Shown here piece after piece: positions 13,199 through 25,275 of a stretch of 64,000 nt of DNA. The notes beneath the pieces are model-generated. The model had not been told where the DNA came from, searched no databases, and was given only the letters and a program-made list of their open reading frames with translations. Both the position numbers and the translations under genes were made by a program. The stretch covers positions 37,968,688 through 38,032,687 of the forward strand of contig OX392535.1 in assembly GCA_947623455.1 (NCBI GenBank). The letters are read 5' to 3'. Origin of the DNA: Mimachlamys varia. Lineage: Eukaryota > Mollusca > Bivalvia > Pectinida > Pectinidae. Position 1 is the stretch's first letter, and each line of letters opens with the position of its first letter.

Positions 13199-13378
13199 TT
13201 TGAGGACATGACATTTACTTGGATCTGACTAATATTTACATAGCGGGTGATGTCGATGAAGCAGAAGACGCTTCCTCTGTCGAAACACCTGGCCTTATTC
13301 TCCTGTACTTTTATAAAAGTATCCATGTAAATCTTTCATTTGATCATATCTTCCCCTAGTTTAATCGTTTATCAGTGA
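13199..13378 (+). repeat. Dispersed repeat family C, copy 1
   Basis: Shares with 39489-39637 the blocks TTGGATCTGAC, GATGAAGCAGAAGACGCTT and CATGTAAATCTTT or its GTGTAAATCTTTT variant. A minus-strand piece recurs at about 20390-20450. It carries no gene. It may be the 3-prime part of a retroelement, which I cannot decide from this window. Confidence 0.7.
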
Positions 13379-13405
13379 TTGCTGTCTGTACTAATATCTG
13401 TTGAA

Positions 13406-13467
13406 TGTTTTTGTTTTGTTTGTTTTTGTTTTGTTTTTTGTTTTGTTTTTGTTTTGTTTTTGTTTTT
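13406..13467. repeat. (TTTTG)n-type microsatellite
   Basis: Imperfect run of TTTTG and TTTTTG units. It generates paired spurious frames on both strands. Confidence 0.9.
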
Positions 13468-13601
13468 AATTACATGACAACAATGATGGGTATAAACATA
13501 CATGTGTACCGGGTATATGGCATTCACACAGGTACAAATACACACCAGAGGGAACACTGTTCAAAATATGTTGCTAGTTTTGATTGAAATGATGCACATG
13601 A

Positions 13602-13978
13602 CTCATAGGTGTCAACCTCTGAAACATCCAATGAGGGAGATGTCCCTCATTCCATATTTCCAATGAGGGAGACCTCCCTCATTCCACATTTCCAATGAGG
13701 GAAAAAGTGTGTGAAATGTGACTGAAACTGCATTGCTCAATTTGTCTTTCCCATTTTATGTATCAAAAAATCATCAAAAAGTATTCGTTTGGTCCAGACA
13801 AACCTTTAATGGTCATTACACACATCCTGCAGAAACTAGGAGATCATTTGACCACAGGATGTAGATTTTGAGTTTGTGTGAGTTTGGACTTAAATGAAGA
13901 AAATTTCGAGGGAGATTGGTAAATTTTGGTCAAAATGAGGGATTCTTCCTCGTAATGAGGGAGGGTTGACTGGTATGA
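13602..13978. repeat. Putative TIR element with AATGAGGGA subrepeats
   Basis: The left end TCATAGGTGTCAACC and the right end GGTTGACTGGTATGA are imperfect inverted repeats. Inside, the motif CCAATGAGGGAGA is paired with TCCCTCATT in two successive hairpin-forming units, followed by further single AATGAGGGA copies up to the right end. Non-coding; a non-autonomous DNA transposon is the simplest reading. Confidence 0.55.
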
Positions 13979-14387
13979 TGACTGAAAACGTTTAAGTTCC
14001 TCCGAAAGTTCTGAACTGCTGTACCAAGCAAAGTAAGCTCTATAGATACGATCCAAAGGCATTCAACTTATTAAAAACATTTCCTTTTTATTGACAAAAC
14101 GTTGCTATCAAAATAAATAAACATGCTGAAAGGCATTCTCACAAGTATAGCCACAGATGCAAACAGGACTGTCAACGAGGTTAATTCGAAAAAGGGGACA
14201 CACTTAAGGGAGCTACACGTGTTTACACTTTTTATGTGATTAAATTCCACACTTACAAACTTGACTTTCAACAAGATTTCCCATGTAAATATCTTACATA
14301 ATGGATATACCATTTTAGATCTAATTAGATGTATGAAAATGATGCCACATTGAAGTAAATCGTATTTTCAAAAACAATAAACTTTAG

Positions 14388-14510
14388 GAGGCAAATGCAA
14401 CCGCCGAACTGAAAGGTCTCACGAATTGCAGGCATATTCAAACTTAAGGAGTGAAATGTAACCGCCGAACTGAAAGGTCTTACGAATAGCAGGCATATTC
14501 ACTTGAAGAC
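14388..14510. repeat. Two-copy tandem repeat, 61 bp
   Basis: Two copies share ACCGCCGAACTGAAAGGTCT followed by GCAGGCATATTCA, spaced 61 bases apart. Non-coding. Confidence 0.85.
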
Positions 14511-15208
14511 ATTCCAGTTGCTATTTCGAGAGCCCTCGTACCACAACGAGTCTGGCATAAGAAATTAAACAGACTCTGTATTAAACACCTATGATGCCTT
14601 TCTTCAGGCGTACCTGAGTCTGACACACCTGACAACCCTATTTTAGACACCTACACAGATTGTCTGCCAGGCACCTCCGTCACGACCCCTCCCGGCCCCT
14701 CCCGACCCTCCCGACCTGATGTTTTTACTTGTATTTACAGACTACAGTATGTTACATGCCCCCGTGCAGTTTAGTGCAGATGTACCTTTAGCTGAAAATT
14801 TGATCTAAATTATTCATTTTATTAAAGGGTGGTCCTCATATTACAAAACAAATTAAAAGTTCGAAAAAAACACTACTACAGTGCGTATATATATCTCGAG
14901 CCGGATCAAACGTTTTTTTCTGCGACGAAAGTTTTTGGTTGAATAAAACTAAGATGAATCAAATCAAGTGATTCCTTAAGTTGTGTGATATTAAAGACTG
15001 ATGTCATAGGAAATACTACAGTGTATATGTACTTACTTAAAATAGCATGCGTCCAAAATAAATCTGCACCAAATTGTTTTAATTTAGCTCCCCGAAGATT
15101 CTCACATTAAACTTCAATTAAAATATAAAATATAAAAACTAATTAAAATCAATAAACAGTGGTGCTTGTAAATGAATGAAGATTCGAAAACGTTAATTAT
15201 ATATTTTC
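14511..15208. other. Non-coding stretch, C-rich at left
   Basis: A CCCTCCCG-rich patch lies at about 14690-14720. Nothing else recognised. Confidence 0.5.
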
Positions 15209-17943
15209 TCCCTCACTTCCGTCTCATTGGATAAACCCCTAGTGGGTACCAACCTCATTTCCGAGTCATTGAATAAACCCCTAGTGGGTACCAACCTCAT
15301 TTCCGAGTCGTTGAATAAACCCCTAGTGGGTACCACCCTTATTCCCGTCTCATTTGATAAACCCCTAGTGGGTACCACCCTTATTCCCGTCTCATTGGAT
15401 AGAACCCTAGTGGGTACCACCCTCACTTCCGTCTGATTGGATAAACCACTAGTGGGTACCACCCTCACTTCCGTCTCATTGGATAAACCACTAGTGGGTG
15501 CCACCCTCACTTCCGTCTCATTGGATAAACCCCTAGTGGGTACCACCCTCACTTCCGTCTCATTGGATAAACCCCTAGTGGGTACCACCCTCACTTCCGT
15601 CTCATTGGATAAACCCCTAGTGGGTACCACCCTCACTCCCGACTAATTGGATAAACCCCTAGTGGGTGCCACCCTCATTCCAGTCTCATTGGATATACCC
15701 CTAGTGGGTGCCACCCTCATTTCCGTCTCATTGGATAAACCTTTAGTGGGTACCACCCTCACTTCCGTCTCATTGGATAAAGCCCTAGTGGGTACCACCC
15801 TCACTTCCGTCTCATTGGATAAACCCCTAGTGGGTGCCACCCTCACTTCCGTCTCATTGGATAAACCCCTAGTGGGTACCACCCTCACTTCCGTCTCATT
15901 GGATAAACCCCTAGTGGGTACCACCCTCACTCCCGTCTCATTGGACAAACCCCCGTGGGTACCACCCTCACTCCCGTCTCATTGGATAAACCCCTAGTGG
16001 GTACCACCCTCACTCCCGTCTCATTGGATAAACCCTAGTGGGTACCAACCTCATTCCCGTCTCATTGGATAAACCCCTAGTGGGTACCACCCTCAATCCC
16101 GACTCATTGGAGAAACCCCTAGTGGGTACCAACCTCATTCCCATCTCATTGGATAAAACCCTAGTGGGTACCACCCTCAATCCTACTCATTGGATAAACC
16201 CCTAGTGGGTACCAACCTCATTCCCGTCTCATTGGATAAACCCCTATTGGGTACCACCCTCACTTCCGTCTCATTGGATAAACCCCTAGTGGGTACCACC
16301 CTCACTTCCGTCTCATTGGATAAACCCCTAGTGGGTACCACCCTCACTCCCGTCTCATTGGACAAACCCCCCGTGGGTACCACCCTCACTCCCGTCTCAT
16401 TGGATAAACCCCTAGTGGGTACCACCCTCACTCCCGTCTCATTGGATAAACCCTAGTGGGTACCAACCTCATTCCCGTCTCATTGGATAAAACCCTAGTG
16501 GGTACCACCCTCAATCCCGACTCATTGGATAAACCCCTAGTGGGTACCAACCTCATTCCCGTCTCATTGGATAAAACCCTAGTGGGTACCACCCTCAATC
16601 CCGACTCATTGGATAAACCCCTATTGGGTACCACCCTCAATCCCGACTCATTGGATAAACCCCTATTGGGTACCACCCTCACTTCCGTCTCATTGGATAA
16701 ACCCCTAGTGGGTACCACCCTCACTCCCGTCTCATTGGACAAACCCCCCGTGGGTACCACCCTCACTCCCGTCTCATTGGATAAACCCCTAGTGGGTACC
16801 ACCCTCACTTCCGTCTCATTGGATAAACCCCTAGTGGGTACCACCCTCATTCCCGAGCCATTGGATAAACCCCTAGTGGGTACCAACCTCACTCCCGTCT
16901 CATTGAATAGAACCCTAGTGGGTACCACCCTCAATCCCGACTCATTGGATAAACCCCTAGTGGGTACCAACCTCATTCCCGTCTCATTGGATAAAACCCT
17001 AGTGGGTACCACCCTCAATCCCGATTCATTGGATAAACCTCTAGTGGGTACCAACCTCCTTCCCGTCTCATTGGATAAACCCCTAGTGGGTACCACCCTT
17101 ATTCACGTATCATTGGACAAACCCCTAGTGGGTACCACCCTCACTTCCGTCTCATTGGATAAACCCCTAGTGGGTACCACCCTCACTTCCGTCTCATTGG
17201 ATAAACCCCTAGTGGGTACCAGCCTCACTCCCTTCTCATTGGATAAACCCCTAGTGGGTACCACCCTCACTTCCGTCTCATTGGATAAACCTTTAGTGGG
17301 TACCACCCTTACTTCCGACTCATTTGATATACCACTAGTGGGTACCACCCTCACTTCCGTCTCATTGGATAAACCTTTAGTGGGTTCCACCCTCACTTCC
17401 GACTCATTGGATAAACCTTAAGTGGGTACCACCCTCACTTCCGGCTCATTTGATATACCCCTAGCGGGTACCACCCTTACTTTCGTCTCATTGACTAAAC
17501 CCCTAGTGGGCACCACCCTCACTTCCGTCTCATTGGATAAACTCCTAGTGGGTACCACCCTCACTTCCGTCTCATTGGATAAACCCCTAGTGGGTACCAC
17601 CCTCACTTCCGTCTCATTGGATAAACCCCTAGTGGGTGCCACCCTCATTCCCGACTCCTTGGATAAACCTCTAGTGGGTACCACCCTCACTTCCGTCTCA
17701 TTGGATAAACCCCTAGTGGGTACCACCCTCACTTCCGTCTCATTGGATAAACCCCTAGTGGGTGCCACCCTCATTCCCGACTCCTTGGATAAACCTCTAG
17801 AGGGTACCACCCTCACTTCCGTCTCATTGGATAAACCTTTAGTGGGTACCACCCTCACTTCCGTCTCATTGGATAAACCCCTAGTGGGTGCCACCCTCAT
17901 TCCCGACTGATTGGATAAACCCCTAGTGGGTACACCCTCACTT
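15209..17943. repeat. 42-bp minisatellite array, about 65 copies
   Basis: The unit contains GATAAACCCCTAGTGGGTAC then CACCCTCACTTCCGTCTC. Because 42 is a multiple of three and the unit lacks stops in several frames, both strands give long frames (up to 321 codons on +, 222 on -). These are broken by single-base indels in the repeat, for example missing C residues near 16032 and 16450, so no protein is being conserved. Higher-order structure is visible: alternation of ACCAACCTCATTCCC-type and ACCACCCTCAATCCC-type units around 16030-16640 and 16900-17060, a block marked by GACAAACCCCCCGTGGG repeated 378 bases (nine units) apart at 16361 and 16739, and a three-unit block repeated 126 bases apart at 17647 and 17773. 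The array ends against the 3-prime tail of a SINE. Confidence 0.95.
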
Positions 17944-18163
17944 GCGTTGGTTTATTTTGTTTTACGTCTTATTAACAGCCAGGAGCATTTAAGGACTTGC
18001 CATGTTTTGGAGGTGGAGGAAAGCCGGAGTAGTCGAAAAGAACATCCGACCTACGATCAGTATCTGACAACTGTCCTACTTGGGTTTCAAACTCGCAACC
18101 AAATGGTGGAGGGCTAGTGGTAGAATGTCGGGACACCTTAACCACTCGGTCACCGCGGTTCAC
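17944..18163 (-). repeat. tRNA-derived SINE, family A, copy 3
   Basis: On the minus strand the head contains GTGGTTAAGGTGTCCCGACA, then CGGCTTTCCTCCACCTCC, then the tail AAATGCTCCTGGCTGTTAAT and AAACAAAATAAACCAA. Its 3-prime end abuts the 42-bp array directly. Confidence 0.85.
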
Positions 18164-19295
18164 AAGTCAAGCTATATCTTGATATAATATTCATTGGAAT
18201 TTTACAAAATAGATATCATATATTAAGTAAAGTTTTGATACTTTTTTAATATTAATACCAATTTTATTTTTATGATTATTATCTTTTTATATTTCACTAT
18301 GATAAGGGTACTTTCATACATTTGAAATCGTATCCTAGTCACACGTGCCTCCGGTTGATTAAGTTTTTATCGACCTATCGTGGGTTAATTTTCAAATTAT
18401 AAAATTAATTCAATAAACCTCGTTCACACAATTTGAAAATCATCAAAATGTATGACAAATCATCGATTAGTTGTTTTGGAACAATGTTTGTCAATCCAAT
18501 ATAAAATTTCGAATCGTTTGAATCGTAACCTTAATATCTGTGTTATCGGGGTTGCTTTTTGTACATATTCTATGAACGAGGGTTATTTATAGTAAACCAT
18601 TAGGCAAGTTTCATTGTGGGGCAGTAGCACGTGCAAGATTCTCGGCTTTATGGGGAAAATTATCGCTGTAAAACACTTATCACGACTCGAACGAAACTCT
18701 ATCTGTTTATAAGCACCTCCGTAGTGTGCTGCCGTTTAGCAAGTGTCGTCAGTAACAAAGATATATTTATCGCCTCCACGACAAAACAATCGATCCCTCT
18801 TATAACATCAAGAGCTTGTTTGATTCCGACTGTCTGTAAACCAACAAATACATGACAAGAACGACAATCAGATTTCAGAGTTCGCCATTGTGTTCTCAGA
18901 ATGTGTTTGGATTATCAGATATTGTCATTGGAACTCTACCAAAGTCCTGGGTTTTTGTTGTTGTCAAGCCAACCGGTTCCGAGTGTCATTCAACCAAATC
19001 TACGTCACGGGAACGCTTCAATTGACCGCTCAACCAGGCACTGGTCGATGTTGTTCTGATTTAATGCTTTGCCTCTGTCGTCCATCGTGAGAAATTCGCA
19101 GGAAGTATCGAATCTCAATGAAATTGAGTTAAAATCAATTATTATTGCTGTTGAACAAAAAATGATCTTAATTTGCATCCCTTTTTTTCCATGAAACTAA
19201 GGCAGATGCTCCTTGTTTGAAAAAAACCCACAAACTATTAGGTGGATAATTAAAAGTGTCATTACCATATTGATGAAAATGATGATGATTGCAGA
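18164..19295. other. Non-coding stretch, nothing recognised
   Basis: Frames of 66-74 codons at 18631 and 18890 show no domain, signal peptide or splice context that I can support. Confidence 0.5.
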
Positions 19296-19675
19296 AAGGC
19301 AAACTTTGGTTTGTGTGTGGGTGTGCGCGCACACATTTGCGGAAAAGAGTGAGCATTATCCAGGTCCCAAATGTGTTTGTGTGTGAGTGGCCATGGGTGT
19401 GTGCGCGCTTGTTCGAAAAGCGGCTATGAGAGAACGTACGCTATATGACACACAAGCAAAGAAAGCGTGGACATTTTTCAGTTTCTCCATTTGTGTGTTT
19501 CTGAGTGGGTGTGTGCGCACTTGTTCGTAAAGCGGCAATGAGAGGACATATGCTAAATTACTCACAAACAAACAAGGGACGTTTTGAGACGAGAGGACAT
19601 TTTCCATCTCCTCCCTTTGTCAGTGGGAAGGTGTGTGCCTGTGAGTGTGTATGCACGTGCGCTCGTTCGTAAAGC
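19296..19675. repeat. Degenerate GT-rich tandem repeat
   Basis: About three diverged copies with GTGTGTGCGC followed by TTGTTCGTAAAGCGGC or the TTGTTCGAAAAGCGGC variant, and a CACAAACAAACAAG-type segment. The period is irregular, about 110-140 bases. Confidence 0.65.
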
Positions 19676-19754
19676 ATTTTGTACACATACAAATATTATT
19701 ACTTTTTTAATCCTCTTAAAGCTCATTATTCCCAAACAAACAAGAGCAGATCAG

Positions 19755-20225
19755 CTATGATTTGATGAGTGATTGCGTTAAATATACGTAAACGAAGTTG
19801 GGAGAGTAACAGTTAGTACAATGCAATAGTTTATGCAGGTTAGTTTCGTTTGTTTTCGTACAAGAACACAGAGGATTATCAATAAGGTTTCTTCGGTACA
19901 AATAAATCTTACGGGAACTGCACTCCATTTTTAATTCAGCATGATGAATATAGCTCAATCAGGTACCACTGTAGAAGAAGCGAAGAAGTGTGTGAGCAAT
20001 GTTTGCGTATATGGGTTTTAAGCTTATAAATTGAGGGGTCGTTCCTTGTATAGTTTGGCAAGGAGTTCCAGATACCGAAAACAGACGGAAGAAAGGATTT
20101 GTTATATAAAGACTCGTATGGCAAATTGGTGGGCAAAAATCGTTACCCGTGCGAGAATCATTATGATAATTATTATTTCGATAAGGTAGATTATACTCAA
20201 GTATGGGTCGAATTAGAATTAAGTA
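19755..20225 (-). pseudogene. Decayed non-LTR retrotransposon ORF2 C-terminal fragment
   Basis: Conceptual minus-strand translation, in several frames, gives in order a segment LILIRPILEYN (thumb-region motif of non-LTR reverse transcriptases), then LYNKSFLPSVFGIWNSLP, then a Cys-rich PLCSCTKTNETNLHKLLHC tail. This order is typical of the C-terminus of LINE-type polymerases. The catalytic YxDD region is not present, and frameshifts separate the parts, so it is a dead 5-prime-truncated copy. The exact clade cannot be assigned. Confidence 0.65.
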
Positions 20226-20247
20226 CTTAGTCTGGAGAGAAAAAAAA

Positions 20248-20592
20248 TCAGAGAATACCAAAGCGTCAACAAAACCATAATCCTCAAAATCGATTAAACT
20301 AGAGGCAAAATAATTAAGGAGAGTTTCAAGAAAACTGACTTGAGCACAGAATCCATGCTTGAGCATGAGAAGGGTTTTTCATGAATACGGGCCCAGGTGT
20401 TTCGGAAGAGTAACCGTCTTCTGCTTCATCAACACCACCCATGTAAATCTTTGTCACATCAAAGTGAACATCAAGTTCTCAAAACGGGAACTGAGTATCA
20501 TAGTCAATCACAACAAGTAAACACACTAATTAGCATACTCAAAAACGTCCATCTTCATATCACTTAAAGATACAGAATATGTCTCAATGAGA
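20248..20592. repeat. Dispersed repeat family D, copy 1
   Basis: Shares CAGAGAATACCAAAGCG, then ACATCAAGTTCTCAAAA and CATACTCAAAAACGTCCATC with 48395-48572. This copy holds about 170 extra bases in the middle, including a minus-strand piece of family C (CGTCTTCTGCTTCATCAAC). It lies directly upstream of the non-LTR fragment and may be part of the same retroelement. Confidence 0.7.
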
Positions 20593-22122
20593 CAAAGATC
20601 GCGTTCATAACATCTATAGTTCTGATCAAACCTACCCAACGAGAATTTATATTAATGTAGGAAATTTCTGTTAGGCGAAATCTGAATATTAAATTATTGA
20701 TATGCTCGTCCCTGTGACCATTTCTAGAAATGAAAATATTTCACTGTTTGTGTGGAGTTACCTAAGAGATGATAGTAATTTCATAATTTTTGGTAGGATG
20801 AAAAGATGCGTTATACTTTTTTTTCTGTTTTAGAAGGGTTAAAAGTCCACTATATGTAACGATCGAGTTGATTTTCATTTCATGTTTGTGAATTCAAGAT
20901 TGATATCATGTTTAAAAAAAAAGGAGTTATATTACGGTCAGGAAGAAAGTGAGTTATCGTTGTTGATATAATATGTAATATTGATTACAGGGTTCACCCC
21001 CGTAAAGTGTATGTCCATGTTTTTACTGCGAGTTTAACATGCGTGATACCAACACAATACCTCTTATTTATCTAAAATCAACACTCCCAATAATACAAAA
21101 AGTAAATAAAGAAAGAGCGAAATACCGCATCAGCTGTTGATGAAGACAACTCCGTGACCAGCTAATCAAACACCTACAAATTTCATTTCCAGCAGGAACG
21201 GAGCAAATAGTCGCTATGGTTCTTCTAATCAACTAATGAAGTCAACTCCAGGGCTATTTGTTGCGGCGGACGCATGAGCGACGATGTTTCGCACTCAAAG
21301 CACGCGTATCAGTCTCATCGATTTTTAATCAGTGCCCTTAAAATTGTAACACGCGGTAACAAACCTACAGCCTCCTTCTTGTCAGATTTTTATCAAGAGT
21401 CTCAGAGACCATGATAAAAAAAAATAAGATCAATGTGATTTTGGCGCATCGTAAACTCGAAGGCATCAACGGACATAAATTGTTCCGGAAAAGATCGAGT
21501 GGAATCGACAGAGTAACATTATATTAATGCAGATAATATTTTTTAATGAATCGAACAAATAAAATTTTGTTTTATAGAGCAGAAGCAGTATTGACCAAAG
21601 GGTGAACTATCTTTTACAACATTCATTAGCGTTTCATGTTGAATATATATAACTTTATGTCTAGAAAGCCAAAGTTGTTAAAATATCATAAATGTTGAAA
21701 AAGTATATTTCTTGCTTATATTAACCTATTTAAGTGCTCTGAATTTTTCTATTTAAAAAAAAAGAAAGAAAGAGAAACAGGTATTTTTTCCACTTCCTTC
21801 GTAACATTCACATATTTATGTGTTTTAAATCTCCTAATCAAGCAAAAATATCTAAATATATATATGTATACACGGATTTGTTCCTATTTATACGGGAGAA
21901 AAAACAACAACCGTACTCATAGCTACAACATCACAATGAAACAAACGAAGCATAATATAATGTGGTTGAATTTTATTGCTTGTAAATTTTTGATTTGATA
22001 TAATGTCGAGTACCTTTAAAATTATTTTGTTTTGGTCATAGTTAAAATAAATCACCATACTGCAACAAATTAACGCTTAATAGGTTAGGCAAAGGAATCA
22101 AGTAACATTGGAGGGAAGGATT
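20593..22122. other. AT-rich non-coding stretch
   Basis: No gene, RNA or repeat recognised. Confidence 0.5.
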
Positions 22123-22310
22123 AAAGCGAATCTCCTCAGGAATATTATTCCGAAGAGAAATAACTGGAGGTAGGAATGACTTCAGATAAGACTCGGTGGT
22201 ACATCTAACACCTGTTAGATCGTTTTCATTGTAATATAACTATCCATTTCAGAGGAGAAGCAGGTCTGAGACGATAAAAGAAATTAACATGAGGGATCCT
22301 AGCGCCCATC
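22123..22310 (-). pseudogene. Second decayed non-LTR ORF2 C-terminal fragment
   Basis: Minus-strand conceptual translation contains FYRLRPASPLKW and, after a frame break, ESYLKSFLPPVISLRNNIPE followed by EIRFNPSL. The pattern of a Lys-Ser-Phe-Leu-Pro motif and a following Pro-Glu-Glu-Ile-Arg matches the region after the reverse transcriptase in LINE-type proteins and parallels the fragment at 19755. An in-frame stop separates the two blocks. Confidence 0.55.
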
Positions 22311-22424
22311 ATCGATAATTTGCACTTTAATCTTAATAAATGTGATATTTTCTCTTAATTTGAGCAGAAGTTGAATAATAGGTCAAATGTCAGCAATTTT
22401 ATTTTTCTGATCAGTTCTAAAATT

Positions 22425-22770
22425 AAAAGAGCACAAGCAAGGACCAAGAAGAACCTACATATACATTTTGAGATAAATCTGTCTGGTATTTCGTAAAATA
22501 ACTATAATATAGTTCCATAGTCAAAATACAACATGGATGCGTGTCGGTCCAAAAATGGGCAATGCACAAGTAGGGACCAAAGGGTACCTACATAAAAATA
22601 TCATAATGGAGTGATCAATCCGGTCAAAAAATAGCGCTCACAAACTATTACTGCCCAATCTAAGATGGCCGCCTGTCGGCCATATTGTTTATCGGATCTG
22701 TTCGAAAATAGACTATGCACAACTAGACAAAGGGAACCGCCATGCTATTTTTGTCCACGGACAAACGGGT
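22425..22770. repeat. Degenerate tandem segment with mirrored GGCCG motif
   Basis: Three diverged blocks carry GCACAAGNAGGGACCAA-like sequence at about 22432, 22564 and 22716. The last contains the inverted pair ATGGCCG...CGGCCAT at 22664-22685. Probably a decayed dispersed repeat. Confidence 0.45.
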
Positions 22771-23893
22771 GCGTGACGTCACCTATTAAATTATTATTTA
22801 CAGGTCTTTCCTACGAACGTATGCGATTGATCACATGTGCTACCTGTTGTAGATTTATCTCCATTAAGGATATATATATGCTTCTTTAAATATTGTATTT
22901 TCAATTTATGTTATATATATCATTCTGTTTACACCTTACATCTTCTTCGGTTCAAGTCTGAGAAATATTCGTTTGGACATACGCAACAACTTGTGGTTTG
23001 TGTTAGAGTTACCCCCTTAATGATGTATGCCACCTTAAATAAAATTTGTGATTTGTGATAGAATTATCTCCCTTAGAACGTTTCATTAGGGTCTTTACAT
23101 ATATCTATGCATACGTTCTCGTGTAACCTTTAAAAATAACATAAACTGAATTTATTTCGGATTATAGATCTCCTTTGAACAGGAACCAACTGACACATTT
23201 ACCTAAATTATAGTACGTATCTTTAAACGAAAGTTTTCTTCGGGATTATAGAAACTGTGACAGGCTTTTAACATGTCAGAAACAACTACCTGACCTGATA
23301 TCAAATTCCCCCCTTTTTAACACGGTCGTTCTCACCCTAGGAAACCTTTTTTGACAATATGTTCACGTACATACAGACTTTAATAATTTAGAAATAAGTC
23401 GACTTCATACGTGAAATGTTTTCTTAGACCCTAGTGTTTTAGGTTTTAGGTTTTCGATTTCCATGATTTGATTATGTATGAGAGAAGCGGATTCCTTACA
23501 AAGAGAATAAGAAAGAATAGTGTTTTATTAGTTTATTTTAGGAAGGAAATATGTCACTTTCATTTATGTAATTGTATACTATACCTAGGTATAAATAAGT
23601 TTTGTCAGTGAGAAAATATGTACTGTCATCGGTATATATCTCCAGCAGCTGAAACAATCTTAGATGAGTACATATATACCAATATACTGATACAGTATAA
23701 GTTTAAATAAGATTTATTCTTACATATATACATGTATATCCGCTGGGATTGGCCTCTCCGGCGCGGACGGCGGGAAAACGACTAATGAAAATATACATGG
23801 AAACTGACAGAGGACGGAAATGTACAATATGGTACATGTATGTGAATTATAGAAATATTATGTTGAAGATTAGCACATTTTAAAAAGTATATC
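22771..23893. other. Non-coding stretch, nothing recognised
   Basis: AT-rich, no supportable feature. Confidence 0.5.
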
Positions 23894-24586
23894 GCTAGTT
23901 ATGACGTGTAAAATGTTGCAATATTATAACATCTTGTAATTCATATGAATTCAATATTTTGTGATTTGTATTGTACAATCTAGCGTTTTATATTTGCCCA
24001 TCTTGTGTCTTATATTTGGAAATCTGGAGTTTTGTATTTCATAAAGATTATCAAATACAAAATACGAGATTATCGAATACAAAACAATGAATATTATTTA
24101 AGATACAAATAATAAAACATCAAACAAACATCACAAGTTTTCGAATAAACATCAAGAAATATTGAACATTAATAACAAAATTATCGAAAATAAAACACAA
24201 GATGTTTCAATACAAATAACAAGATATTGAATATGCATCGCAAGTTTGTGAATACTAGTATACATCATGATATATCGAATATAAATCACAAGATATTGAA
24301 TATGCATCCAGGGACGTATATGTGCACATATACGTCCCTGATGCATCACATGTTTTCGAATACACATCACATGTTTTCGAATACACACCATTAGGTATTG
24401 AATCGAAACCACAATATATCGAATATACACCAAAAGTTTTCGAATATACATCATGATGATTATATCGCATATAAATCACAAGTTTTCGAATACACATCAC
24501 ACGTTTTCGAGTTTAAACTACAAGATATTGTATATCACAAGATGTTACAATATTGCCACGTTTAACACGTCCTACCTCGTACTAGC
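23894..24586. mobile_element. Putative TIR element carrying an internal satellite
   Basis: The left end GCTAGT...GACGTGTAAAATGTTGCAAT and the right end TTGCCACGTTTAACACGTC...ACTAGC form imperfect inverted repeats of about 40 bases, including AACATCTTGT/ACAAGATGTT. The interior is filled with degenerate units of about 30 bases around ATACACATCACAAGTTTTCG. The left half shows the complementary sense (for example TTTTGTGATTTGTATT), so the element tends to fold on itself. No coding capacity; the minus-strand Ile/Tyr-rich frames are repeat artefacts. Confidence 0.55.
24309..24340. repeat. Perfect 32-bp palindrome
   Basis: CAGGGACGTATATGTG is followed immediately by its exact reverse complement, with no loop. 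Pairing extends outward through ATGCATC on both sides with a single one-base bulge. Potential cruciform or hairpin. Confidence 0.95.
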
Positions 24587-24597
24587 TTTAATTTATA

Positions 24598-25275
24598 GGG
24601 GAGGCTAAGAGCATGCTACAGTCCCCTGTAGTTGCTACAAAATGTATAAGGGGAAGGCAAGCTTGTGCTTATGTCTCCTGTTGTATCTTTACGTTAATAT
24701 ATAGGGGAGGCTAAGAGCATGCTACAGTCCCCTGTAGTAGCTACAAAATGTATAAGGGGAAGGAAAGCTTCTGCTAATGTCTCCTGTTGTATCTCTAACT
24801 TATTACTAAGTATTTTGGAGTCAACGAGCATGCTACATGTACTCTCCCCGTGGTAGTTTTTTTATAATAGAAAGGCAAAGACCATGATACAGACCCCTGT
24901 GGTACATGTATTTGTTATAAAAGGGGAGGCAAATAACATACTACAGATCCCTGTGGTAGTTTTTTTTGTTATAATAGGAAAGGCAAATAACATACTACAG
25001 ATCCCTGTGGTAGTTTTTTTATTATAATAGGAGAGGCAAATAACATACTACAGATCCCTGTGGTAGTTTTTTTGTTATAATAGGATAGGCAAAGAGCATA
25101 CTGACAGACCCATGTGGTAGTTTTTTTGTTATAATAGGATAGGCAAAGAGCATACTGACAGACCCATGTGGTAGTTTTTTTGTTATAATAGGATAGGCAA
25201 AGAGCATACTGACAGACCCATGTGGTAGTTTTATGTAAGGAAAGGCAAAGACCATGCTGACAGACCCCTGTGGTA
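24598..25275. repeat. 54-bp minisatellite with dimeric left part
   Basis: In the right part, units containing AGGCAAAGAGCATACTGACA and CCATGTGGTAG recur every 54 bases, separated by T-runs. The left part (24598-24800) repeats at 107 bases, a diverged dimer of the same unit with CTAAGAGCATGCTACAGTCC. Non-coding. Confidence 0.9.

Noticed and set aside
15193..17910. Long frames on both strands over the 42-bp array (up to 321 codons)
   Set aside because: They follow from a stop-free unit whose length is divisible by three. Frames end wherever a unit lost a base, so there is no coding constraint.
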